Notes: a model not told the origin generated them from the letters alone. DNA of 40,936 nucleotides from Brumimicrobium sp040882265 (GCA_040882265.1 JBBEBO010000036.1:1-40936); one strand, 5' to 3'. Positions 24,470 to 33,392 are shown, counted from the first letter of the stretch. Translations and numbers: made by a program.

Positions 24470-26189
24470 AAAATGTCTTTTCTTTTATTTTTTTATCTAA
24501 TAATGTGTTTCTTGATTCAAGTTTTTTAGCTTTTTCCCAAGCTTCAATAGCTTTCTCTAGTTGATTATTATGTATGAATAAATCCCCTAATAAATCATAT
24601 AGTTCAGCCTTGTATCTCACTTCTGAGATTCCCTCTTGAACTGTTTTGATTCCCTCATTCGTATTTCCTTTTTTATACTGTAAATACGCTTTGGTGTAAT
24701 AAAAATCAGAACCTCTTTTCTCTTTCTCCACAGACTCTAGTAACGCTTCTGCTTTAGTTAGATTTTTTTCAGACTTTGCGAGAGAAAACGCATAATTTAT
24801 TTTTATTGTAGCAGAATTTTCATTTAATGACATGGCCTTGTTATAAGCCTCCACGCCTTCTTTAAATTTCTTTTGTGCGAAATAGATCTCACCTTTTCTC
24901 ATACTAAAACGAGCTTTCTGCTTATCATCATCCAAAATATAAAGTTCTCCTTGGCTTAAAAAATCCATCGCCTCGTCTTCACGACCTGTGTAAAGCGCTC
25001 CTTCTGCTGCTGCATAATAGACAAAAGGCAGTGAAGGAAAGTATGAAATAGCCTCTTTTGCATCTTCATAAAGTGCTTGATAATCTTTATAGGCACTCTC
25101 AAAAGCCAAAATACTTGTCCATAAACGATACTCATCCGTATTGTTTTTTAATGCCTCGCGATAAAAGTATAATGCTTCTTTTGTTTGTCCACTCTGACTC
25201 AACACTTCAGCACGAAATGTCAAAGATTTAGCGTCGTTTTGATGCACTTCAGCTAAAGTTTTACTCAACTTCAATACAACTGAATCAGTCACATTTGGAA
25301 TAGAGTAAAGATGTTCCAAAAGCTTCATTTTGTCTTCTAAACCAATCTCTTCGCTCCCAACAACTACTGGTAAAGATTTTAAAAATTCTTCGTTTTCTCC
25401 TTTTCTAGCATATTCATTTGCTAAAATCAAATGTGCAACACCATTTTCATGATCGTTTAATGCAAGTTCTTTGATAAGTTGGAAGGCTTTTTCATCTTCT
25501 CCTTGATCTTCGTAAAAAGCGATTATTGTTTCTAAAACTTCTGTGTTATTGGGAAATTCTTTTTTCAAGAGCAGAAGTGTTTCCTCTGTTTTATCTAATT
25601 GATCGAGCTCTTGATAAAGATCAGCTTTCATAATCATAATTTCAGGCACAACACCGACTTGATCTTGTAATTGATTAAACACTGTTATTGCTTTTTCATA
25701 ATTCTTACTATAAACCAATACTTTCCCATAACCGTAAACCCAGTCTACATTTCTTGGCTCGTGCTCAACAAGTTTTGAAAAATTTTCTACAGCATCTTCA
25801 AAATCTGCTTTTTCATATTGAATATATGCGAGCTCCTGGGTGTAAAAAATATTATCTTTATCAAGTTCTTGAGCTTTCTTGAAATAGTCTAAAGCAGTTG
25901 TGTTTAATTTTTGCTCTTTCGCTATTTCACCAAGTCCAAAATAGACAGCATCATCATCAGATTTTTCTTCTAAGCATTCTTCGTAAAGTTTTTTGGCTTC
26001 ATCAAGATTACCCGCTAATTTTTCACGAACCGCTTGATGAAATCGCTCTATATAAGGAAAGTTTTTAGAAGACAAAGCCTCAATGTCATCCAGAGATTCC
26101 TCCTTCATAGACTCTTCTTTATCTTTAATCTGAGCGTTAATTCCAAAGGAAAAACAAAATATTAATACTATGTGAAAATATCTATTCAT
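24450..26189 (-). CDS. Secreted tetratricopeptide-repeat protein
   Basis: This 579-residue protein has a signal peptide (YFHIVLIFCFSFGINA, cleavage after Q20). The rest is built from TPR units across nearly its whole length, for example LDEAKKLYEECLEEKSDDDAVYFG, ALDYFKKAQELDKDN and AIEAWEKAKKLESRN. It should form a periplasmic helical scaffold that binds other proteins. It starts by sharing one base with the stop of the upstream nucleotidyltransferase (TAATG) and ends inside the DUF4292 gene, so translation is coupled. In this cluster type it may organise outer-membrane or cell-wall components; no enzymatic motif is present. Confidence 0.9.
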   Translation of the reverse strand: MNRYFHIVLIFCFSFGINAQIKDKEESMKEESLDDIEALSSKNFPYIERFHQAVREKLAGNLDEAKKLYEECLEEKSDDDAVYFGLGEIAKEQKLNTTALDYFKKAQELDKDNIFYTQELAYIQYEKADFEDAVENFSKLVEHEPRNVDWVYGYGKVLVYSKNYEKAITVFNQLQDQVGVVPEIMIMKADLYQELDQLDKTEETLLLLKKEFPNNTEVLETIIAFYEDQGEDEKAFQLIKELALNDHENGVAHLILANEYARKGENEEFLKSLPVVVGSEEIGLEDKMKLLEHLYSIPNVTDSVVLKLSKTLAEVHQNDAKSLTFRAEVLSQSGQTKEALYFYREALKNNTDEYRLWTSILAFESAYKDYQALYEDAKEAISYFPSLPFVYYAAAEGALYTGREDEAMDFLSQGELYILDDDKQKARFSMRKGEIYFAQKKFKEGVEAYNKAMSLNENSATIKINYAFSLAKSEKNLTKAEALLESVEKEKRGSDFYYTKAYLQYKKGNTNEGIKTVQEGISEVRYKAELYDLLGDLFIHNNQLEKAIEAWEKAKKLESRNTLLDKKIKEKTFYAPQYY

Positions 26190-27199
26190 TACTTTTCAAA
26201 GGTAGAATAATCTCCAAGACTTATATCTTCTGGGGTTTGTTTATAAGTAACTTTGTTCCCAATCATACTGTCTTTGATATTTGAATTAGAAAGTTGAACT
26301 TCTGTTTGAATAATTGTGTTTGAAATCACGCAATTTTCAACAAATGAATTTTCACCAATTGAAACATGTGGACCAACTACAGAATTGTTAATTGTTACAT
26401 TTTCACCAATAAAACAAGGTGGAATTATCACAGAGTTATTCAATTCAGCCGACTTACTTACCAATTGGACTTGTTTTTCTCTATCAAACTCCAAAATGCG
26501 TTGGTTAGCATGAACCGTTACTTTCTTATTACCACAATCCAACCATTCGATAACTTTTCCAGGTTTAAATTTTTTGCCTTTTTCTGTTAATCTACGTAAT
26601 GCATCTGGCAATTGATATTCACCACCTTTTATCACATCGTTGTCAACAAGGTATTTCAATTCTTTTCTTAAATCACTGCCTTCTTTGAAGTAATAAATTC
26701 CAATCATTGCTAAATCAGAAACAAATGTTTGTGGCTTTTCCACAAAGTCAATGATTTCTTCTTGATCATTCATCTTAATAACGCCAAAAGCACTCGGATC
26801 TTCAATTTGCTTTACCCATAGAATCCCATCATCATTTGGATCAATTTTAAAGTCTGCTTTAAACAATGTATCAGCAAATGCAACAACTACAGGACCATCT
26901 AACTTTTCTTCAGCACACAAAACAGCATGTGCAGTTCCTAAGGGTTCTGTTTGGTGATAAATACTGCCTTTAGCACCAAGTTTTTCAGCCAAAAGAATCA
27001 ATTCTTTTTCTACATCATCTCCAAAATCTCCAATTACAAATGCGATTTCATCAATGGGCTCACTGCAAACCTTTGCAATGTCTTCAACCAAACGATGAAC
27101 AATAGGTTTTCCTCCTACAGGAACTAGCGGTTTTGGTACAGTTAAAGTATGTGGTCTAAGACGAGAGCCTCTTCCCGCCATCGGTACGATAATATTCAT
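26189..27199 (-). CDS. Sugar-phosphate nucleotidyltransferase with left-handed beta-helix tail
   Basis: This 336-residue cytoplasmic enzyme has an N-terminal nucleotidyltransferase domain with the signature GRGSRLRPHTLTVPKPLVPV at residues 9-28, the acidic metal-binding region VVAFADTLF near residue 105, and the EKP segment (IDFVEKPQTF). The last 90 residues form hexapeptide repeats (NNSVIIPPCFIGENVTINNS and onward) of a left-handed beta helix. It activates a sugar 1-phosphate with an NTP for polysaccharide or envelope synthesis; whether the product is dTDP-glucose, GDP-mannose or UDP-GlcNAc cannot be told. It is placed between dut and the TPR gene with a 2-bp gap and a 1-bp overlap. Confidence 0.92.
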   Translation of the reverse strand: MNIIVPMAGRGSRLRPHTLTVPKPLVPVGGKPIVHRLVEDIAKVCSEPIDEIAFVIGDFGDDVEKELILLAEKLGAKGSIYHQTEPLGTAHAVLCAEEKLDGPVVVAFADTLFKADFKIDPNDDGILWVKQIEDPSAFGVIKMNDQEEIIDFVEKPQTFVSDLAMIGIYYFKEGSDLRKELKYLVDNDVIKGGEYQLPDALRRLTEKGKKFKPGKVIEWLDCGNKKVTVHANQRILEFDREKQVQLVSKSAELNNSVIIPPCFIGENVTINNSVVGPHVSIGENSFVENCVISNTIIQTEVQLSNSNIKDSMIGNKVTYKQTPEDISLGDYSTFEK

Positions 27200-27201
27200 A
27201 A

Positions 27202-27636
27202 TTATTTTTTTCCAGTGCTACCAAAACCACCTTCTCCGCGGTTGGTGTCAGTTAATTCTTCTGCGATTTCCCATTTAGCTTGTGAAACTTGAGCAAAAAC
27301 CAATTGTGCAATTCGATCACCATCTTCAATAACAAAAGGACTTTGAGATATGTTTACTAATATCACGCCAATCTCTCCTCTATAATCAGCATCAATTGTT
27401 CCAGGTGAGTTTAAAACAGTAATTCCTTTTTTTAGTGCCAAGCCACTTCGTGGTCGTACTTGTCCCTCATAACCAACAGGTATTTCAAGAAACAATCCTG
27501 TTTTTACAAGCGTTCTCTCTAGAGGTTGTAAAGTAAATGACTCAGATAAATCAGCTCTCAAATCTAATCCTGCCGACCCCTCAGTTTCATACTGTGGCAA
27601 ATCATGCTTTGATCGATTTATAACTCTTACTTTCAT
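27202..27636 (-). CDS. dut: dUTP diphosphatase
   Basis: This 144-residue protein is a trimeric-type dUTPase of normal length. It hydrolyses dUTP to dUMP and pyrophosphate. All five motifs are visible: AGLDLRADL (1), RPRSGLALK (2), GTIDADYRGEIGVILVN (3), GDRIAQLVFAQ (4) and the Gly-rich GEGGFGSTG tail (5). It is the first gene of the five-gene minus-strand cluster that ends with the EnvC-like gene and is divergent from hemA, with a 348-bp gap between them. Confidence 0.97.
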   Translation of the reverse strand: MKVRVINRSKHDLPQYETEGSAGLDLRADLSESFTLQPLERTLVKTGLFLEIPVGYEGQVRPRSGLALKKGITVLNSPGTIDADYRGEIGVILVNISQSPFVIEDGDRIAQLVFAQVSQAKWEIAEELTDTNRGEGGFGSTGKK

Positions 27637-27984
27637 ACTTTTCTTATTATTCGTGTGGTCTTATAAATTTTAATTTGTGTTTATATTTAGTTGAAAAAAA
27701 CCACAATTCTACAACTAACACAATCTCCAAAAGTAGCCTTTTTTAACCAGATTAATGAATTGTCTACTTTGATTTTTCAACAGTGAGTTGAGGACAGCTT
27801 AGCAAAGCTAAAACTTAATGCTTAGTCATTTTCTTAAAGAATGTTATAATTGCCTTTTTCTGTAACCAATTTATAAAGCACGCTCTTACTTTAGATTGAT
27901 TCTAAATAATATGTGCTGACAATATTATGACAATAAAAACAGTGGTTTTAATCATCTTTGCAGTAAGAAAACTAATAGGTTTAA
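27637..27984. other. Divergent intergenic region dut/hemA
   Basis: This 348-bp AT-rich gap has no supported gene. It must contain promoters for both directions. The only element worth noting is CATCTTTG at 27953-27960, near the hemA start, plus a small AGCTTAG...CTAA hairpin around 27800. No repeat family member is seen. Confidence 0.6.
27953..27960 (+). promoter_or_regulatory. Candidate -7 promoter box for hemA
   Basis: CATCTTTG differs from TAnnTTTG in one base, is followed by CAG (a typical Bacteroidota start region) and lies 24 bp before the hemA start codon. A -33 TTTG is not evident. Confidence 0.35.
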
Positions 27985-29208
27985 GTGGACGAAATTCACA
28001 TATTTGCTTTTACGCACCGCCAATTGGAAGTCAATCAAATTGGCTGGCTTCACATTGCTCCTGACAATCAAAAAGATAGGCTGAATGAATTGAAGGCTGA
28101 GTTTGGTTTTTTTGAGCTTATGTTTCTATCAACATGTAATCGTGTTGAATTGATTTTTAAAACTAATCAGTCAATAAGCGAAAAAGAAATTTATCAAATA
28201 TTAAAAACCCTTTATCCTGAATTTTCAGCTGAACGGTTGACACTCTTTTCGAGAAATGCAGAACATTATCAGGGTGAATTGGCGATTGAACACCTCATCA
28301 AAGTGACCTCTTCCATTGACTCAATGATTATTGGAGAACGTGAAATTATCACTCAGGTTCGCAAAGCATTCCAACTTTGTAAAGGTTATGGAATAACGGG
28401 TGATACGATTCGTCTTGTGATTCGTCACACCATTGAGACGGCAAAAAAAATATACACAGAAACAAATATTGCACAACGTCCTGTTTCTGTAGTTTCTTTG
28501 GCTTATCATACATTAAGAAGTAAAAATGTTCCACTCGATGCACGATTTTTAGTTGTAGGTGCTGGAGTTACAAACACTAATATGAGTCGTTTTCTCAAAA
28601 AACACGGATTCAAAAACTTTTCTGTTTTTAATCGAACTTTTGAAAAAGCAGAACGGCTTGCAGAACATTTGGGAGGAAAAGCTTTTAACCTTAAAGATTT
28701 AAAAACTCATAATCAAGGGTTTGACGTATTAATTACTTGTACAGGAGCTGAAAACACAATAATCACAGAAGAAATATACAATCAACTTTTGCAAAAGGAT
28801 ACAAGCTCCAAAATAATTATTGATTTAGCTATTCCAAATGATTTAGATACAGCACTTTTAGGCAAACACGTTATCGACTATATTTCTGTGGATTATTTAC
28901 AAAAAATATCTCACAAGAATTTAGAAGAACGCGCCCGTGAAATTATTCACGTTGAGGAAATTATAAATGATGCAGTTCTCGTATTTAAAGACATGTTTAA
29001 AACACGTCAAGTCGAGCTAGCAATGAAGACTGTGCCTGCAAAAGTAAAAGAGATAAAATCTACAGCTTTGGAACACGTTTTTGCAAAAGAAGTGGAAACA
29101 TTAGATGAACAATCCAAAGAGACAATGGAAAAAATCATCAATTATCTTGAGAAAAAATACATTAGTGTTCCTATGAAAATGGCGAAAGAAATATTACTTA
29201 AAAAATGA
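27985..29208 (+). CDS. hemA: Glutamyl-tRNA reductase
   Basis: This 407-residue enzyme reduces glutamyl-tRNA to glutamate-1-semialdehyde, the first step of C5-pathway haem synthesis. The catalytic Cys is C51 in FLSTCNRVEL. The segments SIDSMIIGEREIITQVRKAF and RPVSVVSLAYH are conserved, the NADPH-binding domain shows VVGAGVTNTNMSRFL, and the dimerisation domain is C-terminal. The frame has only a GTG (27985) as a sensible start; no ATG precedes the conserved FAFTHRQ. It overlaps hemC by 4 bp (ATGA type), so the hem genes are co-translated. Confidence 0.96.
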   Translation: MDEIHIFAFTHRQLEVNQIGWLHIAPDNQKDRLNELKAEFGFFELMFLSTCNRVELIFKTNQSISEKEIYQILKTLYPEFSAERLTLFSRNAEHYQGELAIEHLIKVTSSIDSMIIGEREIITQVRKAFQLCKGYGITGDTIRLVIRHTIETAKKIYTETNIAQRPVSVVSLAYHTLRSKNVPLDARFLVVGAGVTNTNMSRFLKKHGFKNFSVFNRTFEKAERLAEHLGGKAFNLKDLKTHNQGFDVLITCTGAENTIITEEIYNQLLQKDTSSKIIIDLAIPNDLDTALLGKHVIDYISVDYLQKISHKNLEERAREIIHVEEIINDAVLVFKDMFKTRQVELAMKTVPAKVKEIKSTALEHVFAKEVETLDEQSKETMEKIINYLEKKYISVPMKMAKEILLKK

Positions 29209-30092
29209 ATAAAATAATCATCGGTTCTCGTGGAAGCGACTTGGCTCTTTGGCAAGCAAACTTTGTTAAAAGTGAATTAGAAAATGCTGGTCAAGCAGTA
29301 GAAATAAAAATCATTTCAACCCAAGGTGACCGTATTCAACACTTAAGTTTTGACAAAATGGAGGGAAAAGGTTTCTTCACAAAAGAAATCGAAGCCGCTC
29401 TTCTTGAAAAAGAAATTGATCTGGCAGTTCACTCGCATAAGGACCTCGAAACAACTTCTCCAAAAGGATTAATTATTGCAGCAGTTTCTTCACGTGAAGA
29501 TCCCTCAGAGCTTCTGTTAATGCACAAGAATGCAGTTGATAACTCACAACCTCTAGGATTGAAAAAAAATCCTATTGTTGGCACTTCTTCTGCACGTAGA
29601 AAATCACAACTGATTCACTTCAGAGATGATTTAGAAATTAAAGATTTAAGGGGAAATGTGCCTACGCGAATCAATAAGTTGCGAGAAGGAAACTACGATG
29701 CAATTGTATTGGCGCTTGCAGGAGTAAAGCGTTTAGAGTTAGATCTTTCCGACCTTCATGTTGCGACATTAGACCCAACCGTTTTTATTCCTGCTCCTGC
29801 TCAAGGAGTACTTGGGTTACAAATTCGCGAAGAAGATACAGCACTAGCGTCTATACTTTCCAAACTAAACAATAAAGAAGTTCAAACCCGAATCGGCATT
29901 GAACGTCGCGTGTTAAAGCTACTTAATGGTGGTTGTCAATTACCTCTGGGTGTATATTGTCCGAATGATGCAGATATTTATGTCGCTTTTGCACAGGACT
30001 GGAAAACAGGTGCAACATTTCAAAAATTCCAAAACGACACAAATTCAGATATTGCTGAAAACATCGTTTCTAAGCTGAAATCATTTGTTTAA
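29205..30092 (+). CDS. hemC: Hydroxymethylbilane synthase (porphobilinogen deaminase)
   Basis: This 295-residue protein joins four porphobilinogen units. It keeps the start IIGSRGSDLALWQANFV, the catalytic Asp in DLAVHSHKDLET, the Arg-rich substrate sites GTSSARRKSQL and DLRGNVPTRINKL, and the Cys that carries the dipyrromethane cofactor in LNGGCQLPLGVY. Length is slightly short of the usual 305-310 but complete. It lies between hemA (4-bp overlap) and hemD (2-bp gap). Confidence 0.97.
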   Translation: MNKIIIGSRGSDLALWQANFVKSELENAGQAVEIKIISTQGDRIQHLSFDKMEGKGFFTKEIEAALLEKEIDLAVHSHKDLETTSPKGLIIAAVSSREDPSELLLMHKNAVDNSQPLGLKKNPIVGTSSARRKSQLIHFRDDLEIKDLRGNVPTRINKLREGNYDAIVLALAGVKRLELDLSDLHVATLDPTVFIPAPAQGVLGLQIREEDTALASILSKLNNKEVQTRIGIERRVLKLLNGGCQLPLGVYCPNDADIYVAFAQDWKTGATFQKFQNDTNSDIAENIVSKLKSFV

Positions 30093-30094
30093 AC

Positions 30095-30760
30095 ATGTCT
30101 GTTTTTATCTCAAAAAAATTAAGTGATGTTACTTTTGAAACATTTTTAAAATCAAAAGGGGTTGAACTTATTGAACAGCCAATGATTTCTTTTTGTCCTA
30201 TACCATTTTCATTAAAAAGTGAAGATGAATATGAGATCATATTTTTTGCTAGTCCACGCGCTGTAAATTTTTTTTTAAATAACGTTAAAGTAAAATCAAC
30301 TATTAAAATAGCAACAATAGGAAAGGCAACCTCAAAAGCAGTTGTAGGTTTTGGACACATTGTAGATTTTGAGGGCGAAAAAAGTGGAAATCCTCAGCAA
30401 GTGGCTAAAGCGTTTAAAAATTATGCGGATACTCGAAAAGTACTTTTCCCACAATCTACGATATCGCATCGTTCCATTCAGAAATTATTGCCGAAAGAAC
30501 AAGTCATTAACTTAACGGTTTATAAAACGGAACTCAATCCAATAAAGCTACAAGACACGCCTTCAATTCTAGTTTTTACAAGTCCTTCCAACGTCGAGGC
30601 CTTTTTAAAAATGAATACACTCTCAGACCAAAAGCAAAAAGTTATTGCTTGGGGAGAAACAACAGCTAGATTTTTAGAAAAATCAGGTGTTTCAGTTTTT
30701 AAAACGCTTCAAAAAAGTAGTTCCCAAGAACTCATAAAAGTACTCGAGGAAATTTTATAA
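30095..30760 (+). CDS. hemD: Uroporphyrinogen-III synthase
   Basis: This 221-residue protein is recognised mainly by its position after hemC and by weak HemD family traits, as the family diverges strongly. These are the two-domain fold with IIFFASPRAVNFFL in the first domain, IATIGKATSKAV, and ILVFTSPSNVEAFL and VIAWGETTARFL in the second. It cyclises hydroxymethylbilane with inversion of ring D. The next pathway gene, hemE, which often follows in Bacteroidota, is not present; a G-rich repeat and a convergent gene follow instead. Confidence 0.9.
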   Translation: MSVFISKKLSDVTFETFLKSKGVELIEQPMISFCPIPFSLKSEDEYEIIFFASPRAVNFFLNNVKVKSTIKIATIGKATSKAVVGFGHIVDFEGEKSGNPQQVAKAFKNYADTRKVLFPQSTISHRSIQKLLPKEQVINLTVYKTELNPIKLQDTPSILVFTSPSNVEAFLKMNTLSDQKQKVIAWGETTARFLEKSGVSVFKTLQKSSSQELIKVLEEIL

Positions 30761-30775
30761 TCCGTTGAGGAATCT

Positions 30776-30870
30776 GTGGACGGGTGGCCTGTGGACGGGG
30801 AGCCTGTGGACGGGGAGCCTGTGGATGATGGAACCGTGGTAGGGGGAACGGAACCGTGGTAGGTATGCAC
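30776..30870 (+). repeat. G-rich 15-bp minisatellite, six units
   Basis: Units start with GTGG at 30776, 30791, 30806, 30821, 30836 and 30856. The second and third units are identical (GTGGACGGGGAGCCT). The first and fourth are variants, the fifth has 5 extra bases, and the sixth runs into the hairpin at 30856-30889. The strand is strongly G-rich in an AT-rich genome and contains several GG/GGGG runs. It starts 15 bp after the hemD stop. Confidence 0.85.
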
Positions 30871-30889
30871 GTCCGTGCATACCTACCAC
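30856..30889. terminator. Perfect 16-bp hairpin at convergent gene ends
   Basis: GTGGTAGGTATGCACG (30856-30871) is the exact inverse of 30874-30889, with only two bases (TC) between. It lies between the convergent hemD and M42 peptidase genes and includes the TAG stop and last Trp codon of the latter. It may act as a bidirectional terminator or barrier, but there is no T tract, so factor-independent termination is not certain. Confidence 0.6.
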
Positions 30890-31932
30890 CTCCAATCATA
30901 TTGATCGATCTCTAAAACGCAATTTGTCAATAAATCAATACTTAGTGCGATATCATTTTTGTGTGCCATTTCGATCACTTGATGTAAATGCCTTGTTGGA
31001 ATAGAAACAGCTCCCGCAATTGAGCCGCCTTCAGTCATGCGCTGAATCCCAGCTGTATCAGTTCCGCCAGCGGTTAAAATTTCTGGTTGCCATTTTATTT
31101 TGTGCTTGTCCGCAGTTTGCTTCATGAACTCAACCATTCTGAAATCGCAAATCGTTGAAGCATCCATAATTTTAATTGCAGTTCCTTCACCTAATGAAGT
31201 GATTTTTTCGTGCGGGGACGCACCAGGTAAATCATAAGCAATCGTTGTATCCAATCCAAATCCAAAATCGGGTTTTATTTTTAATGAAGAAACATTTGCA
31301 CCACGAATTCCTACCTCTTCTTGAACTGTAAATACACCGTAAATATCATACGGAACATCAGTGTTTTTTAATCGTTTTAATGTTTCAATTAGTATATAAA
31401 CTGCAAGTCGATTGTCTAATGATTTGCTATTCACACACTCACCCATCTCAACAAAAGAACGCTCTCTAGTGATTGGGTCTCCAACTTTTATCAATTTTTC
31501 AACTTCTTCTTTTGGAAGACCTGTATCAATAAAATAGTCCGTTATTTTTGGGTTTTTATTGCGTTCCTCCTGAGTCATTACATGTATGGGTTTCGCAGCC
31601 ATAACCCCCATAACATCTTCCTTTCCATGAATCCACACCCTTTGTGCTGTAAGCGTTTTAGGATCGAATCCTCCAAGTGTATGAAAACGAATGAATCCTT
31701 TTTCATCGATATGAGTAACGATAAAACCGATTTCATCCATGTGTGCACCAATCATGATTTTTTTGTCTCCTTTCCCTCTTTTTATTGCATAAATATTCCC
31801 CATATTATCAACCTCAAGGTCGTCGACAAGGTCTTTAACTTCATTTATGATAAAACTGCGAATCTTTTGTTCATAGCCAGGTGCACCGGGTATTTGGCAA
31901 ACTTTTTCTAATAATTCAAGGTCCAACGCCAT
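30883..31932 (-). CDS. M42 family metallo-aminopeptidase
   Basis: This is a cytoplasmic, probably dodecameric aminopeptidase/endoglucanase-type M42 enzyme of about 349 residues. Metal ligands and catalytic residues are visible: His/Asp in GAHMDEIGFIV, Asp in SKSLDNRLAVY, Glu-Glu in VQEEVGIRGA, Asp in FGLDTTIAYD, and His in IPTRHLHQV. It cuts N-terminal residues from short peptides. The frame extends 20 codons further to another ATG (31992), but that overlaps pdxA; the ATG at 31932 (MALDLELLEK) fits the family and lies one base from the pdxA stop. Its last codons and stop lie within the 16-bp hairpin, so the C-terminus (DWRW) may have been altered by the repeat. Confidence 0.93.
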   Translation of the reverse strand: MALDLELLEKVCQIPGAPGYEQKIRSFIINEVKDLVDDLEVDNMGNIYAIKRGKGDKKIMIGAHMDEIGFIVTHIDEKGFIRFHTLGGFDPKTLTAQRVWIHGKEDVMGVMAAKPIHVMTQEERNKNPKITDYFIDTGLPKEEVEKLIKVGDPITRERSFVEMGECVNSKSLDNRLAVYILIETLKRLKNTDVPYDIYGVFTVQEEVGIRGANVSSLKIKPDFGFGLDTTIAYDLPGASPHEKITSLGEGTAIKIMDASTICDFRMVEFMKQTADKHKIKWQPEILTAGGTDTAGIQRMTEGGSIAGAVSIPTRHLHQVIEMAHKNDIALSIDLLTNCVLEIDQYDWRW

Positions 31933-31933
31933 T

Positions 31934-33037
31934 TTATTTTCTTTTAAATTGTTTTCTATCACCCTCCTTACTGACAGGAAGCGGGTTTTCATTGATTTCT
32001 TTTACAAAATTCCGAGTACGGTAAATATCCATTGCCAAATAGATGGCACTTCTCATTGATTGTTCATCAGCGATTCCTTTACCAGCAATATCAAAGGCAG
32101 TTCCATGATCTGGAGAAGTTCGAACAATTGGCAGACCCGCTGTGAAATTTACACCATCGTCAAAAGCGATTGATTTAAACCCAGTCAACCCTTGATCGTG
32201 ATACATAGAGAGAACTCCATCAAATTTTGTGTACTGACGACTTCCAAAAAATCCATCTGCAGGATAAGGTCCAAAAGCCAAAATCCCTTCTGTTTTTAAA
32301 GCTTGAATTGCAGGTGTGATAATTTCTGACTCTTCGCTACCCATTGCTCCTTTTTCACCAGCGTGAGGATTTAATCCAAGCACAGCAATTTTAGGTCGAA
32401 CAATACCAAAATCTTTTTTCAAACTAGATTCCAGCTGGCGGATTTTATCTTCAATTTTTTCTTTTGTTACAGCCTCTATCACTTCTTTTAATGAAATATG
32501 AGATGTAACTAAAGCTACGCGTAAATTTCCCGAAACCATCATCATCAATGCGTCTTTCATACCAGATAAATCTGCCAAGTACTCTGTGTGTCCAGGAAAT
32601 TCAAATCCAGCTTTCTTAATCGTTTCTTTTGAAATAGGAGCTGTAACTAATACATCAATTTTGCCCGAAGCGAGATCTTGGGTTGCTTTTTCGAGCGATT
32701 GAAACGCATATTTACCACCTGTTTCATTTGCTTCACCTAGGTTCATATCAACTATTTCTTTCCAGCAAGCAACAATGTTTATTTTACGATGTTGGGCACT
32801 TGAAGCATCCTCTACGCGTTGATAAACAAAAAGATCGTCATTGATCGCTTTTTTGTGGTAAGACATCGTTTTTGTTGAACCGTAGATAATTGGAGTACAT
32901 TCAGCAAGTATTTGATTATTTCCCAGTGCTTTTATAATTACTTCTGGGCCAATACCGTTCAAATCACCAGTTGTTATACCTACTCGGATTGGATCTCTAC
33001 TCGATTTTAGCGTTTCTTTTATTATCTTTTTATCCAT
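31934..33037 (-). CDS. pdxA: 4-hydroxythreonine-4-phosphate dehydrogenase
   Basis: This 367-residue protein is a PdxA, which oxidises 4-phosphohydroxy-L-threonine in pyridoxal-phosphate synthesis. Conserved blocks are VGITTGDLNGIGPEVIIKAL at the start, TAPISKETI, FPGHTEYLAD with the metal-binding His, GLNPHAGEKGAMGSEE with its metal His, and MYHDQGLTGFK. It adds PLP synthesis to a window that also holds a PLP enzyme and haem genes. The frame can be read from a TTG at 33055, but the ATG at 33037 (MDKKII) is preferred. It lies one base from the M42 gene, so they form an operon. Confidence 0.95.
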   Translation of the reverse strand: MDKKIIKETLKSSRDPIRVGITTGDLNGIGPEVIIKALGNNQILAECTPIIYGSTKTMSYHKKAINDDLFVYQRVEDASSAQHRKINIVACWKEIVDMNLGEANETGGKYAFQSLEKATQDLASGKIDVLVTAPISKETIKKAGFEFPGHTEYLADLSGMKDALMMMVSGNLRVALVTSHISLKEVIEAVTKEKIEDKIRQLESSLKKDFGIVRPKIAVLGLNPHAGEKGAMGSEESEIITPAIQALKTEGILAFGPYPADGFFGSRQYTKFDGVLSMYHDQGLTGFKSIAFDDGVNFTAGLPIVRTSPDHGTAFDIAGKGIADEQSMRSAIYLAMDIYRTRNFVKEINENPLPVSKEGDRKQFKRK

Positions 33038-33055
33038 GATTATCTCTATTTTCAA

Positions 33056-33392
33056 GCCAGATAAATTTATTATCTAAGCTTCACAAAAATAACAATTGTT
33101 TACGGATGATGTTTAATTAATATACTTTATACAGCATTGATTTTTTTATAATCCAAAGCCCCTTAACTCAATACATAATATATAAAAGAGACACAGCCAA
33201 TAACATAAAGGACTCCATATTTTAACGAAACTTTTTTGTTAAAAACCCATTTTGAAATGTTAAAATTTAAAATATCTTTTTTTATGTGAATGTAGTTTAA
33301 TACTTTAGATGAAATGAAATGAAATTAATAACCTAAGTGATTAAAGATTAACATATCAAATTTTTAATTGACTTGATTAACACAAATTTCTT
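33056..33392. other. AT-rich intergenic region
   Basis: No gene is supported in this 337-bp gap. It holds a TATTTTTG box on the minus strand for pdxA (33084-33091), an inverted repeat TTTTAAC/GTTAAAA around 33221-33245, and a short GAAAT microrepeat near 33312-33325. It must also carry the promoter of the downstream secreted protein. Confidence 0.6.
33084..33091 (-). promoter_or_regulatory. Candidate -7 promoter box for pdxA
   Basis: Read on the minus strand this is TATTTTTG, an exact match to TAnnTTTG, 46 bp upstream of the preferred pdxA ATG. No -33 TTTG is visible at the right distance. Confidence 0.4.

Noticed and set aside
30776..30889. Possible CRISPR array
   Set aside because: The units are directly adjacent 15-mers without spacers; no cas gene is present.
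31933..31992. Upstream ATG of the M42 peptidase
   Set aside because: It would overlap pdxA by 59 bp and add a basic 20-residue tail not typical of the family; the ATG at 31932 fits.
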